DNA of 64,000 bases from Romboutsia weinsteinii (GCF_002250835.2 NZ_NOJY02000013.1:46373-110372), one strand, 5' to 3'. Positions 1-7,715 are shown, counted from the stretch's first letter. Numbers and translations: made by a program. Notes: a model not told the origin generated them from the letters alone.

Positions 1-6
1 TATATT

Positions 7-60
7 TATAAATTAAAGAGCGGCGATACTAAATTTAGTAGCACCACCCTTTAATTTATA
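7..60 (-). other. RNA hairpin downstream of the last fibre gene
   Basis: Arms 7-18 and 49-60 are a perfect 12-bp inverted repeat, and pairing continues inward to a TACTAAA/TTTAGTA core. Three inner positions that mismatch on the plus strand (19/48, 21/46, 24/43) become G-U wobbles when the minus strand is transcribed, so the structure is favoured in RNA of the upstream minus-strand gene. It starts 16 bases past that gene's stop. There is no clear U-tract in the bases visible, so it is a 3' hairpin of uncertain type: a weak terminator or an mRNA-stabilising element. Confidence 0.5.
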
Positions 61-75
61 TCATCTCTATAAATA

Positions 76-864
76 TTATTGAAAAATATTAAATATGCTT
101 TTTTTACTATCCGGTTTATCTATGTTACTCATATCTGAATCAAACGCATTTTCGTTACTACCTGACTCTTCTGTATTTTTTGAGTCTATCTTAATTACAT
201 TTTTTAATGCATTTACCAACTCAGAATCAGATGTAGCATCCAGTCCAAATCCAACTATGTTACCTTCATCATCTTTATCAGTAGTTATGGCATCCTCTGT
301 GCTAGGTACACCTTGAGCTACTACTTTTACTTCAAATTGTATTTCTTTATCTGATAATTTTTTATATGCATCATCTTTTGCTATTTCAGGATTTAACCAG
401 ACTTTATCAATAATTTTATTTGTAAAGTATCCTGGTGCTATATTGCCTATGTAATAATAATTATTATCTACCATTATCCAGCTACCAACAGAAGTATCTG
501 TTGTATTAATCTCTTTATTTTCTGTTGCATATGTATATTCTACATATTTTGAAAGCTCTTTTATTTCTTTTCCACTACTATCTTTAACTATAGGTATTAA
601 TTGTACCCTTATTAAAGAGTCATATTCACTTTCATTTCTAACTTGTACTTCTTTGTTTACAGCCTGTTCACTTCCGGTCCTTATCTCAGATGCACCCTTT
701 TTATCAAAATGTTCATAGATGTCTATTCCACTATCATTTGATAAATCTGAGCTAAATACATTTGTTATACTATCATTAGCACCTCTCCATGCAAATGTTC
801 CACCGATTAAGACTGCGCCTAGAGCAAGGGCGGCTATAACTCCCTTAAGTTTTTTATTATGCAT
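76..864 (-). CDS. SipW-dependent TasA/CalY/BsaA-like matrix protein (third copy)
   Basis: This 262-residue exported protein has the N-terminal signature of SipW substrates: basic MHNKK, a hydrophobic stretch, then GGTFAW at residues 21-26. The body has the family pattern, including SLIRVQL near residue 83, a YYIGNIAPGYFT segment near 137 and a C-terminal GFGLDAT. It closely resembles the product of 3804-4541 and is probably a paralogous fibre or camelysin-like subunit of an extracellular matrix. The C-terminus is an acidic Ser/Asp-rich tail ending KKSIFNIFQ, with no sortase motif. It is the last gene of the sipW cluster, separated from the VWA gene by a nested hairpin that may set different mRNA levels. 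Confidence 0.8.
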   Translation of the reverse strand: MHNKKLKGVIAALALGAVLIGGTFAWRGANDSITNVFSSDLSNDSGIDIYEHFDKKGASEIRTGSEQAVNKEVQVRNESEYDSLIRVQLIPIVKDSSGKEIKELSKYVEYTYATENKEINTTDTSVGSWIMVDNNYYYIGNIAPGYFTNKIIDKVWLNPEIAKDDAYKKLSDKEIQFEVKVVAQGVPSTEDAITTDKDDEGNIVGFGLDATSDSELVNALKNVIKIDSKNTEESGSNENAFDSDMSNIDKPDSKKSIFNIFQ

Positions 865-892
865 TTATTCTCCCTCCCTTCACACTTTTTTT

Positions 893-939
893 AAAGCTAT
901 CTATGAAATAGAGTATAATTCTATTTATTAGATAGCTTT
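893..939 (-). other. Nested hairpin between VWA and fibre genes
   Basis: Outer arms 893-903 and 929-939 are a perfect 11-bp repeat. Inner arms 906-912 and 920-926 add 7 bp. The gap between the VWA gene and the next minus-strand gene consists almost entirely of this structure. No U-run follows on the minus strand, so read-through or processing seems more likely than full termination. Confidence 0.55.
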
Positions 940-945
940 TATTAA

Positions 946-3084
946 TTAGCTAATTTTTAATAGTTTAAATATATTAGGTTTAGTAAATTTATCAAAGAAG
1001 TATATTTCATTTACTAATTTATTTTTTACTACTATATTTATATCTCTATTGTCTTTACTTAACTCAAAAGTTTCTGTGTTTTTATTATTAATAACAGTTC
1101 CTACTTTTGTATAATTCATAGGAACTATTTCACTTACATTGTAAGTTCCAGCTTTAACAAAGTTATACCCTTGAAGATTATTATTTTTTATATAGTTTGT
1201 TATATAAGAATCAGTAATATCTGTATTATCACCTTTCATTATAAAACTCATAGATTTAGTTTTATCGTTTCCTGCTTGTACATCTATATTGTACTGAGCA
1301 CTTTCACCTTTTATTAATACCGAGAATGTATCATTTTCCGGTGCTTTATCTGCTCCTTCTGTAATTACCTTAGTTACATTTATAGTTCCTATTTTAGGCT
1401 CTATATCTACGCTAGGTACTGGAAATTCGCCAGTCTCAACATTTGGATTTTCACTAGTATCTAGAGGGTCATTAAATTCTATATTTGCTGTAGTATTTGT
1501 AGGAACATCATTTCCAAAGAAGTATGAGTCCTTTACTTTCACCTTAAACTTTATGGATATTCCCGGCTCTCTTATTTCATTTATTTTAAAAGTAAGTTTA
1601 TCTTCTTTTACTGTTGTACCTCCATACTCAGTGTCCACTTTTGATGCTTCTACCTTACATACTATATCTTTATTTATTTCTAGTTTATCACTTTTATAAT
1701 CTGTTATAGTATATTTACTGCCATCTATAAGCTCGAAATATTTTGTAACTGTATCTGTAACTGTTACATTTTTAGCTATTAATTTATTTATCTCATTTTG
1801 AATTTCTATACTCATATCTTCGAACATATTTTCAATATCATTTTCGTTGCTAGTGTAATGTTTATTAACTGTCTTATCACCTTTCTTATAACCGTCTAGA
1901 TATTTATTTATAGCCGCCTGACCTGTTCCATATATCTCTGGGTATTTTATTGTTACATTTTGTACATTTCCTAAAAACTCTCTTGCAGTATTTGATGATG
2001 AACCTCTATCAAATACACCTGCACTATAGAATGTAACGCTTGAGTCTGCTATAACTTTTTTATATGCTGATATTGCAGCGTTTCTGCATTCTTTAGTTGT
2101 ATCTGACCCATTACCATTCATATATTTACTATTATTTTGACCTCGTTTCCATTGATATCCATATATATATTCACCTTTACAGTAGAATGTAGGCAATCCA
2201 TCAGTGAATAGCACTACATATTTTTGATTAGCTTCTGATTTATCTAATAGTTGCTTAGCTTTATTAATACCTGCCTCTGTGTTTGTACCATCTCCTGCTT
2301 GAATCCCATTTATTTTACTTTTTAATATATTGCTATCTTTTATAAATGGTTTATCTTCTATTCCTGTTATACGAGTTGCTAAACTATCAAATTGTACAAC
2401 AGATATTCCTATGTTACTTGGTGTTGTACCACTTGTACCTAATAAATTTTCAACAAATTTTATTGCTCCTTTTTTTGCTAAGGATAATTTTTGGGAACCA
2501 TTCTCAGTCATGCTACCAGATTTATCCATAACTATTACTATATCTGCAGTCTTTACTTGTTGCTGTTGAGCAGTTCCTGTAATATCCAATGATATTTCAT
2601 ATTCTTCTGGATTATTTTCATCTTGAGTCGCTGTCTTTGTTAAAGTAAGTGGATTCTTTCCTGAAGTTGTAGTTTTTTCTTCTTCTGCAGCTATAGCAGG
2701 AATAATTCTACCATCTTCTCTTAATGATACGGGTGTATCTTGGTCACTTACCTCTTCTACTTCGCTTTCATTATCTTCCTCAATAACTTCTTCAGTTTCC
2801 TTCACTTCTTCTGTAGATTCTGTCTCAGTAGAAACTCCTGTATCTTCATTTGATAAATCGTCCGCAACCCCTTCACCTTCTACTATATCTGAGTCTGAAG
2901 GTTTTGTTTGTTGGAGTTCCTCGTCTGGTTGTAATTCATTTAGTATTGTATCACTCATTTCAGTAGTATCTATATTATTAGATGTTATTGCCTCCACAAT
3001 TGAAGGTGTCCATCCTCCTATATTTATAGATAGACAAACTACTAATATCAAAGCTATTTTTTTCATAAATTTACTCAATTTCAT
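946..3084 (-). CDS. VWA-domain surface adhesin with pilin-like C-terminal domain
   Basis: About 712 residues. The ATG at 3084 is preferred over an upstream GTG because AGAGGTG lies at good spacing. A signal peptide is followed by an acidic low-complexity stalk (about residues 45-130). A von Willebrand A domain (about 180-400) carries the metal-ion site: DKSGS, a Thr in TNTEAG, and TDG. The C-terminal part from about 590 (INVTKVI ... YNVSEIVP) looks like a Cna-B/SpaA-type domain that often forms a Lys-Asn isopeptide bond; the bond is inferred. No LPXTG-like motif or membrane tail is visible: the protein ends KPNIFKLLKIS. Its place inside the sipW/fibre operon suggests a fibre-associated or tip adhesin. 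Confidence 0.82.
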   Translation of the reverse strand: MKLSKFMKKIALILVVCLSINIGGWTPSIVEAITSNNIDTTEMSDTILNELQPDEELQQTKPSDSDIVEGEGVADDLSNEDTGVSTETESTEEVKETEEVIEEDNESEVEEVSDQDTPVSLREDGRIIPAIAAEEEKTTTSGKNPLTLTKTATQDENNPEEYEISLDITGTAQQQQVKTADIVIVMDKSGSMTENGSQKLSLAKKGAIKFVENLLGTSGTTPSNIGISVVQFDSLATRITGIEDKPFIKDSNILKSKINGIQAGDGTNTEAGINKAKQLLDKSEANQKYVVLFTDGLPTFYCKGEYIYGYQWKRGQNNSKYMNGNGSDTTKECRNAAISAYKKVIADSSVTFYSAGVFDRGSSSNTAREFLGNVQNVTIKYPEIYGTGQAAINKYLDGYKKGDKTVNKHYTSNENDIENMFEDMSIEIQNEINKLIAKNVTVTDTVTKYFELIDGSKYTITDYKSDKLEINKDIVCKVEASKVDTEYGGTTVKEDKLTFKINEIREPGISIKFKVKVKDSYFFGNDVPTNTTANIEFNDPLDTSENPNVETGEFPVPSVDIEPKIGTINVTKVITEGADKAPENDTFSVLIKGESAQYNIDVQAGNDKTKSMSFIMKGDNTDITDSYITNYIKNNNLQGYNFVKAGTYNVSEIVPMNYTKVGTVINNKNTETFELSKDNRDINIVVKNKLVNEIYFFDKFTKPNIFKLLKIS

Positions 3085-3108
3085 ACTCACCTCTTTTGGA
3101 GCTAATAT

Positions 3109-3771
3109 TTATTTACCCTTTTTTCTTAATTTACATAAAACTACTACACTCGCTCCGCCTAAAATAGCATAGGTTAACATGCCTGAATCACCTGTTTGAG
3201 GTGAATTAGAGCCACCAGATGATCCAGTATCGTTAGACGGTTTATCAACAGTGCTATCATCCTCTTTTGCTTGTGCTGTAAATATCCAATCTACTTGAGC
3301 ATATTTGTTCCAATATGATGGATTAGATTTTGATATAGATGGATCAAACTCAACTGTAGCAACTAGATTTTGTTCTGTATCTGGTTTATATGTACCTAAA
3401 TCTATGCTTTCTACCATACCATCTTCTCCACTTACTGGACCCTCATATAATACATCATCTTTGTATGTTATCTTTAAGTTTATTACTTTCATCAAATCAT
3501 ATTTTTCTTCTGGAGTTACTCTCTCTGCTCTTAAGTAAAGTTGATATGATTTATCATATTTGTTTTTAATTTCTAGCGTTCTTGTTATTTTATCTCCTGG
3601 GGCTATATTTTCACCAAGTAAAAAGGCCTCATCTCCAGGAAGATATATTATCCCTTTCGCATTTCCCTCTAATACAACATTAGGAGGCGACTTTTCAAGT
3701 GCATCCCCCTGTGTTGTTATTATGGAAAGAAGTGAAACGGCAACTATAAATATTTTCAAGAAAATTTTCAC
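3109..3771 (-). CDS. Sortase-anchored matrix-operon protein (SPQTG motif)
   Basis: This 220-residue protein starts at GTG 3771, with GGAG seven bases upstream. It has a signal peptide (MKIFLKIFIVAVSLLSI) and a beta-rich ectodomain. The C-terminus is a complete cell-wall sorting signal: Ser/Gly linker, SPQTG, a hydrophobic segment TYAILGGASVVVL and the basic tail RKKGK. SPQTG fits the (S/N)PxTG preference reported for C. difficile SrtB, and a class B sortase is encoded at 40675. The ectodomain (GDKITRTLEIKNK ... YQLYLRAERV) resembles TasA-fold proteins. It may be the wall anchor for the fibres made by its neighbours. Function is inferred from position and motif. Confidence 0.75.
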   Translation of the reverse strand: MKIFLKIFIVAVSLLSIITTQGDALEKSPPNVVLEGNAKGIIYLPGDEAFLLGENIAPGDKITRTLEIKNKYDKSYQLYLRAERVTPEEKYDLMKVINLKITYKDDVLYEGPVSGEDGMVESIDLGTYKPDTEQNLVATVEFDPSISKSNPSYWNKYAQVDWIFTAQAKEDDSTVDKPSNDTGSSGGSNSPQTGDSGMLTYAILGGASVVVLCKLRKKGK

Positions 3772-3803
3772 GTTCCCACTCCTTCATTTTTTATTTAATA
3801 CTA

Positions 3804-4541
3804 TTATTCTGTAGCTGAAGTTCCATATGTTTTGTCACAAGAAGTTGCTGGTCCATTAGCTACAGCTTGTAAAGCCTTCACTAAGTTTTCATGTTTTGTT
3901 GCATCTAACCCAAATCCTAATTGTTCTCCTGTTGCACCTTGTGCTTTTCCATCTGTTTTATCAGTAACTGCTTCTGCTGTACTTTGAACACTATATGCAT
4001 CTATATCTACATTAAATTCTTGTCCTAAGTAGTTTGGGTTAGTCTTTACTGATTCAGATAATGTAACACTATCTAATATTTTATCTGTAAATCCACCAGC
4101 CACTACATTTCCTACGTAGTAGTAATACGTTTTTTCATTCTCTGTAACTTCTACCCAATTACCTTTTCCATTTTCTATTGTACCATCTTCATTAAATGTT
4201 ATTTCTTCTTCAGTTATAACATTATCCTTGTTAAGAGTTATATTTGTTTTATCTAAACTTATTTTTTTAAATGCTGCATTCATCTCTACCCTTATTAATG
4301 AATCATATTTAGCTGTATTTTTAACTTGAACTATCTTTTCAACTGCAGTTCCTGGAGTCGCAGTTGAATTTGGTGTGAATTTTTCCCATATATCTACACC
4401 ATGATCACTATCAGATGCAGATGCAGTAATAAATTTGTTTGTTACTTTATCAGTAGATCCTAACCAAGCGAAAGTTCCTCCTATTAATACTGCTGATAGC
4501 GCTAACATCGCTACTCCACCTTTTATTTTCTTGTTATGCAT
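3804..4541 (-). CDS. SipW-dependent TasA/CalY/BsaA-like matrix protein (second copy)
   Basis: This 245-residue product starts MHNKKIKGG, followed by a hydrophobic core and GGTFAW, the motif near the cleavage site of SipW-processed proteins. The mature part shows family hallmarks: KYDSLIRVEM, a YYYYVGNVVAGGFTDKI segment near residue 135 and GFGLDAT near the end. Proteins of this family (TasA of Bacillus subtilis, camelysin, BsaA of Clostridium perfringens) assemble into extracellular fibres. It lies between the fibre protein at 4610 and the SPQTG protein at 3109, 32 bases from the latter, consistent with one operon read from sipW. Confidence 0.85.
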   Translation of the reverse strand: MHNKKIKGGVAMLALSAVLIGGTFAWLGSTDKVTNKFITASASDSDHGVDIWEKFTPNSTATPGTAVEKIVQVKNTAKYDSLIRVEMNAAFKKISLDKTNITLNKDNVITEEEITFNEDGTIENGKGNWVEVTENEKTYYYYVGNVVAGGFTDKILDSVTLSESVKTNPNYLGQEFNVDIDAYSVQSTAEAVTDKTDGKAQGATGEQLGFGLDATKHENLVKALQAVANGPATSCDKTYGTSATE

Positions 4542-4609
4542 AATTACATCCCCCTTATAATTAATTATTTAATATGTATATCTAATATATATAAACTTAA
4601 TTTATACAC

Positions 4610-5236
4610 TTATTTAGTAATACCAAGCAGCTTATCTAGTAATGCTTTTGTATTATCATTTAGACCTTGCCACACTGCATTGTAGGCTTCACTAGATGCT
4701 TCTACTGCTTCAGCTTTTACATCTACTATTAATGACTTACCTTTATATTTTTCTTTATCAATTTTATCTGTATCTAATTCTACATCTTCAATTATGCTAT
4801 CTGTTTTTTCACCACCTGGGACTATCTCATTATAGTAATAGTATCCATCATTTCCATTTACCCATTTTGTATTTTTAGTATAAGTTATTTTAACTACATC
4901 ACTACTTACATCACCTGGCCAAGGATTACTATTTTCATCTTCCCATCGAGGTACTATTGCAACTCTTATAAATGCTGGTGTTGTACCTTGATTTGGTATT
5001 GTTACTATTTTTTTAGTTTTTTCCCCATCCCAATCTTTAGGTTCTTCAAATTCTTCATCTACCATAATCTTTACTCCTGCTGCAAATTCATTTACAACGC
5101 TATCCTCAACCATTATCAACTTGTTTATTGCTTCAGATACGGATGCATATACTTTAGATGCAATACCAGTAGGAATAACCATTAACCCACTAATTAAGAC
5201 AACACTTAGAATAGATCCTAATTTTTTAAATCTCAT
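4610..5236 (-). CDS. TasA/BsaA-family matrix protein (first copy)
   Basis: This 208-residue secreted protein lies directly downstream of sipW (46 bases). The signal peptide ends near KVYAS and lacks the FAW signature of its two neighbours, so it may be cleaved differently. The mature part contains VVNEFAAGV, then VTIPNQGTTPAFIRVAIVPRW and YYYNEIVPGG, matching the core of the TasA/BsaA fold. It probably acts as a matrix fibre subunit or its accessory (TapA-like) starter. Which role applies cannot be read from sequence. Confidence 0.75.
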   Translation of the reverse strand: MRFKKLGSILSVVLISGLMVIPTGIASKVYASVSEAINKLIMVEDSVVNEFAAGVKIMVDEEFEEPKDWDGEKTKKIVTIPNQGTTPAFIRVAIVPRWEDENSNPWPGDVSSDVVKITYTKNTKWVNGNDGYYYYNEIVPGGEKTDSIIEDVELDTDKIDKEKYKGKSLIVDVKAEAVEASSEAYNAVWQGLNDNTKALLDKLLGITK

Positions 5237-5282
5237 AATTTTACCTCCCCTCTAAAAAATTTCAGATTTTAATTAAATATTC

Positions 5283-5825
5283 TTAATTAATTGAACTAGC
5301 TTTTCTTTTATCTTTTCTATGTTTGTTTGGTATAGAAGTTATTATAATTATTAAAAATAATCCTCCCAATACTAACTTGATGTTTTCCCTTATGACTTCC
5401 AGCATTGCTCCTATAAATGGAACATGAAATACTACTTTACCAACCAACAGATCACCATCTACTTGTTCTGGGTCTACTGTATTGTTCGCATCTCCTTGAG
5501 TTGTAAACTTTATTTTTCCATCTATGTTAGAAACTTCTTTTACTCTATGAGTAGTAACACTAGTCCTAGCCTCATTAAAAAAAGTTATCGCATCATCAAC
5601 CTTTATATCTTGTTTTTTTGATTCTTTCACTATAAGCAAGCTACCCTTATTCATAGTAGGGCTCATACTTTCAGTCAATACTGTATAAAATTTATATCCA
5701 AATACTGAAGGTCCTTCGCCTGGGTTATGTGTTTTTGATATGGATATAGTCAAAACTATTGATCCTATCAAGAAAGTATAAAATATTATATCCCATGCTA
5801 TATTTAAAACTTTTTTTATATCCAT
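5283..5825 (-). CDS. sipW: ER-type signal peptidase I SipW
   Basis: About 180 residues. The ATG at 5825 is used rather than the TTG one codon upstream, because AAGGGG lies 7 bases before it. It has an N-terminal membrane segment (IIFYTFLIGSIVLTI) and a second near the C-terminus (LVLGGLFLIIIITSI). The catalytic Ser is in SMSPTM and the general base is a His in TTHRV rather than Lys. That Ser/His pair marks the archaeal/ER-type S26 family to which SipW belongs. It removes signal peptides from the matrix proteins encoded next to it and is the first gene of the minus-strand cluster. Confidence 0.92.
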   Translation of the reverse strand: MDIKKVLNIAWDIIFYTFLIGSIVLTISISKTHNPGEGPSVFGYKFYTVLTESMSPTMNKGSLLIVKESKKQDIKVDDAITFFNEARTSVTTHRVKEVSNIDGKIKFTTQGDANNTVDPEQVDGDLLVGKVVFHVPFIGAMLEVIRENIKLVLGGLFLIIIITSIPNKHRKDKRKASSIN

Positions 5826-6174
5826 CAATTTACCCCTTCAACTTTATTTTAATTTTGTAGCTAATTTACATTATTAATTTTAGATTTTTTAAAGTGATTT
5901 ATCCACTACGCAAGAGTTTACTTTTCCTTCTATTATAGGGTGCTATAAAGTAGTACCTCTAATGACTACCTTTAATATAAACAAAAAAATCTATAGACTT
6001 GACCATATCAAATGGTATATGTCTATAGATTTTTATATTGTGCCTACAGAATATATTTTACTAATTTCATATAAAAGTTCTATAGAATAGTTCCTAACTA
6101 CTATCCTAAATTGTGAATTACTATTTAATTAACAAAGCAACTAGCTTTGAAAAAATTATATAGGAGGTAATTAT
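5826..6174. promoter_or_regulatory. Divergent intergenic region with terminator-like hairpins
   Basis: This gap separates sipW (minus) from the DUF1659 cassette (plus). Its centre is a hairpin with perfect 14-bp arms (5985-5998 and 6021-6034) plus an inner ACCAT/ATGGT, and T-runs on both strands. Two smaller dyads (TATAG/CTATA around 5935-5948 and GTAGT/ACTAC around 5950-5970) lie beside it. A terminator between divergent genes is unusual; it fits a leader attenuator for sipW or for the cassette, or the 3' end of a small RNA. No known riboswitch consensus was recognised. Confidence 0.5.
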
Positions 6175-6396
6175 ATGGCTGTTATATCACTAAAAGAACC
6201 ATCTAGCCTTAAGCTAAAATTTAACCACGGAGCTGATACTAATGGAAAGGCTGTAATAAAAACTAAAAGTTTTGCCAATGTAAAACCAACTGCTACAAAT
6301 GATGACTTATACGCTGTAGCGACTTCATTGTCTTCACTTCAAGAGCATGACTTATACGAGGTATCTAAAGTAGACAATACTACTTTAGCTGAGTAA
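6175..6396 (+). CDS. DUF1659 family small protein
   Basis: This 73-residue protein begins MAVISLKEPSSLKLKFNHG and has the DUF1659 pattern: a short beta-rich body, then LYAVATSLSSLQEHDLYEVSKVD. There is no signal peptide or membrane segment. A strong Shine-Dalgarno, TAGGAGG, precedes the ATG. It is first in a three-gene plus-strand cassette with DUF2922 and YvrJ-like genes, an arrangement that recurs in Firmicutes. Molecular function is unknown. Confidence 0.75.
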   Translation: MAVISLKEPSSLKLKFNHGADTNGKAVIKTKSFANVKPTATNDDLYAVATSLSSLQEHDLYEVSKVDNTTLAE

Positions 6397-6473
6397 TCTT
6401 TAGGGTTACATAGTTACTATGATATTGTAGTGTTTTATGAAAATTAAATTTTAATTTTGGGAGGTAATTAATT

Positions 6474-6704
6474 ATGAATGTTTCTTTAAAACTTATGATG
6501 ACTTTTAGAACTACTGCTGGTAACAAGGTATCTTTATCGGTTGATGATCCTAGGAGTGATTTAAATGAGCAGGAAATTAAAGATGCTATGGAGCTTATTA
6601 TAACTAAGGATATCTTCGCTCCAAATGGTGCTACTCTTACTGAAGCTGTTGAGGCTAAGGTTGTTAGAACTGATACTACTGGTTATGATTTAGTTATTGG
6701 ATAG
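6474..6704 (+). CDS. DUF2922 family small protein
   Basis: This 76-residue protein, MNVSLKLMMTFRTTAG..., carries the DUF2922 features: an N-terminal strand, the segment LSVDDPRSDLNEQEIKDAMELII, then FAPNGATLTEAVEAKVVRT. A strong site (GGGAGG) precedes the start. It is 77 bases downstream of the DUF1659 gene and 11 bases upstream of the YvrJ-like gene. Function is unknown; it is soluble and co-transcribed with its partners by position. Confidence 0.75.
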   Translation: MNVSLKLMMTFRTTAGNKVSLSVDDPRSDLNEQEIKDAMELIITKDIFAPNGATLTEAVEAKVVRTDTTGYDLVIG

Positions 6705-6715
6705 GATGTGATTTT

Positions 6716-6868
6716 ATGGATTATAATATGCAGACTTTGATAGCCAATGTAGGTTTTCCTATTGCTATATCAATGTATTTGTTGATAAGGATTGAGGGTA
6801 AGCTTGCTAGCTTAACTTCTAGCATAGATAGTCTTTCTTCTAATATTTTGACTTTTCGAGATAGGTAA
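6716..6868 (+). CDS. YvrJ family short membrane protein
   Basis: A 50-codon ORF starts at ATG 6716 (MDYNMQTLIANVGFPIAISM) and ends at TAA 6866-6868. It has the YvrJ family pattern: an NVGFPIAISMYLLIRIEGKL membrane helix followed by a short amphipathic tail. GGATGTG precedes the start, 11 bases after the DUF2922 stop. The family is named for B. subtilis YvrJ; its function is not established. It is a holin-sized single-span protein, but no lytic partner is adjacent on this strand. Confidence 0.75.
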   Translation: MDYNMQTLIANVGFPIAISMYLLIRIEGKLASLTSSIDSLSSNILTFRDR

Positions 6869-6889
6869 TTAATCTTATGAAAAATACTA

Positions 6890-6930
6890 AAAATAGGGCT
6901 GTTGCAAAGGCAATAGCTCTATTTTGTTGT
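6890..6930 (+). terminator. Rho-independent terminator of the YvrJ cassette
   Basis: The stem pairs 6890-6905 with 6910-6925 around the loop AAAG. It carries two G-U wobbles and ends in ATTTTGTTGTT. It follows the YvrJ-like stop by about 20 bases and closes the three-gene plus-strand unit. Confidence 0.75.
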
Positions 6931-6954
6931 TACTATAAATAAATGGATGTAGTT

Positions 6955-7155
6955 TTATTTATTTTCTAATCCTATTTCCCTTAGAATACTTAATCTATAT
7001 TTTATTCCACTTTTTCTCCCTGCTAAAATATCTGTTAAGTAATTTTCATTCATATCGAGAATCTTTGCTAATTGTCTTTGTGTCATTTTTAATTCGACTA
7101 ATCTCTTCTTTACTATTACACCAAAATCACTTTTACAACTATCTATTACACTCAC
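6955..7155 (-). CDS. Small HTH (Cro/CI-type) regulator
   Basis: This 66-residue protein has one helix-turn-helix: KMTQRQLAKILDMNENYLTDILAGRKSG, typical of XRE/Cro proteins. The only in-frame early start is GTG at 7155, which overlaps the end of its AAGGGG site, so the exact start is uncertain. It is divergent from the XRE gene at 7366, and the two share a roughly 210-bp control region full of GTCA/TGAC dyads. That is the usual layout of a phage-type cI/cro switch. The target is inferred to be that shared region. Confidence 0.65.
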   Translation of the reverse strand: MSVIDSCKSDFGVIVKKRLVELKMTQRQLAKILDMNENYLTDILAGRKSGIKYRLSILREIGLENK

Positions 7156-7214
7156 CCCTTTAATTGAAATTATTTCTGAGTATTATGTTAAAAATTATTA
7201 TGTTAAAATTAAAA

Positions 7215-7346
7215 TTGACCTTAAATATAGTCAAACTTTCTTATTAATCTATATTTTACGGTCAATTTGACTCTGTGTCAATTCCTTTATAGTCTATATG
7301 ACTCTAAAATTGAATATTTTTTATTATTTATGGTCAAAATGACTCT
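7215..7346. promoter_or_regulatory. Operator array (GTCNNNNTGACTCT repeats)
   Basis: Three copies of a palindrome read GTCAATTTGAC (7261-7271), GTCTATATGAC (7292-7302) and GTCAAAATGAC (7333-7343), each followed by TCT. Start-to-start spacings are 31 and 41 bases, close to three and four helical turns, so all lie on one face of the DNA. A related wider dyad, TTGAC-N10-GTCAA, spans 7215-7234. The array lies between two divergent HTH genes and ends 20 bases before the XRE start codon, so it is the likely operator of that regulator. Confidence 0.7.
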
Positions 7347-7365
7347 ATATAGAGAGGTGTTATTA

Positions 7366-7683
7366 ATGGAAAGTTTAGGAGAAAAGCTTACTTACTTAAG
7401 AAATAAAGAAGGTATTAGTCAACGTAAATTAATGGATTTACTTCAATTTGAAAATCTCCATAAGTATGAGAAAAATCAGCGAGAGCCAAGTGTAGAAATA
7501 TTAAAGAAACTTGCCTTATATTATGATGTTAGTACAGATTGGTTATTAAGCTTAGATAACAGTGAATCAGATTTATCTGACTATGAGATTAATTTTATTG
7601 AAAATTTTAGAAAGTTGAAAAAAGAAGATCAGTTTAAGATCGAGGGAATGGTCGAATTAAAACTTGCAGAGATGCAAGGTTAA
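7366..7683 (+). CDS. XRE-family transcriptional repressor
   Basis: This 105-residue protein is read from ATG 7366, which follows GAGAGGTG. A longer reading frame upstream lacks a binding site and runs through the operator repeats. The N-terminal HTH (about residues 4-58: SLGEKLTYLRNKEGISQRKL ... DVSTDWLLSL) is that of XRE regulators. The C-terminal KLKKEDQFKIEGMVELKLAE helix is common in clostridial phage-type repressors and probably mediates oligomerisation. The three phased dyads just upstream suggest autoregulation. Confidence 0.8.
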   Translation: MESLGEKLTYLRNKEGISQRKLMDLLQFENLHKYEKNQREPSVEILKKLALYYDVSTDWLLSLDNSESDLSDYEINFIENFRKLKKEDQFKIEGMVELKLAEMQG

Positions 7684-7715
7684 TTTTTAACCTAAAGATA
7701 CGAATTCACACTTTT

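Noticed and set aside
7..60. T-box-like sequence (GGGTGGTGC on the minus strand)
   Set aside because: It resembles the T-box core, but a T-box needs 150-200 bases of leader with a specifier stem upstream. Only 16 bases separate it from the end of the fibre-gene coding region.
5985..6034. Invertible phase-variation switch
   Set aside because: The inverted arms are only 22 bases apart, far closer than the segment lengths of clostridial invertible switches, so a hairpin is more likely. No recombinase gene is nearby.
7261..7346. Repeats resembling a short CRISPR array
   Set aside because: The units are 11-base palindromes between divergent HTH genes, with spacings set by helical phase; they are operators.
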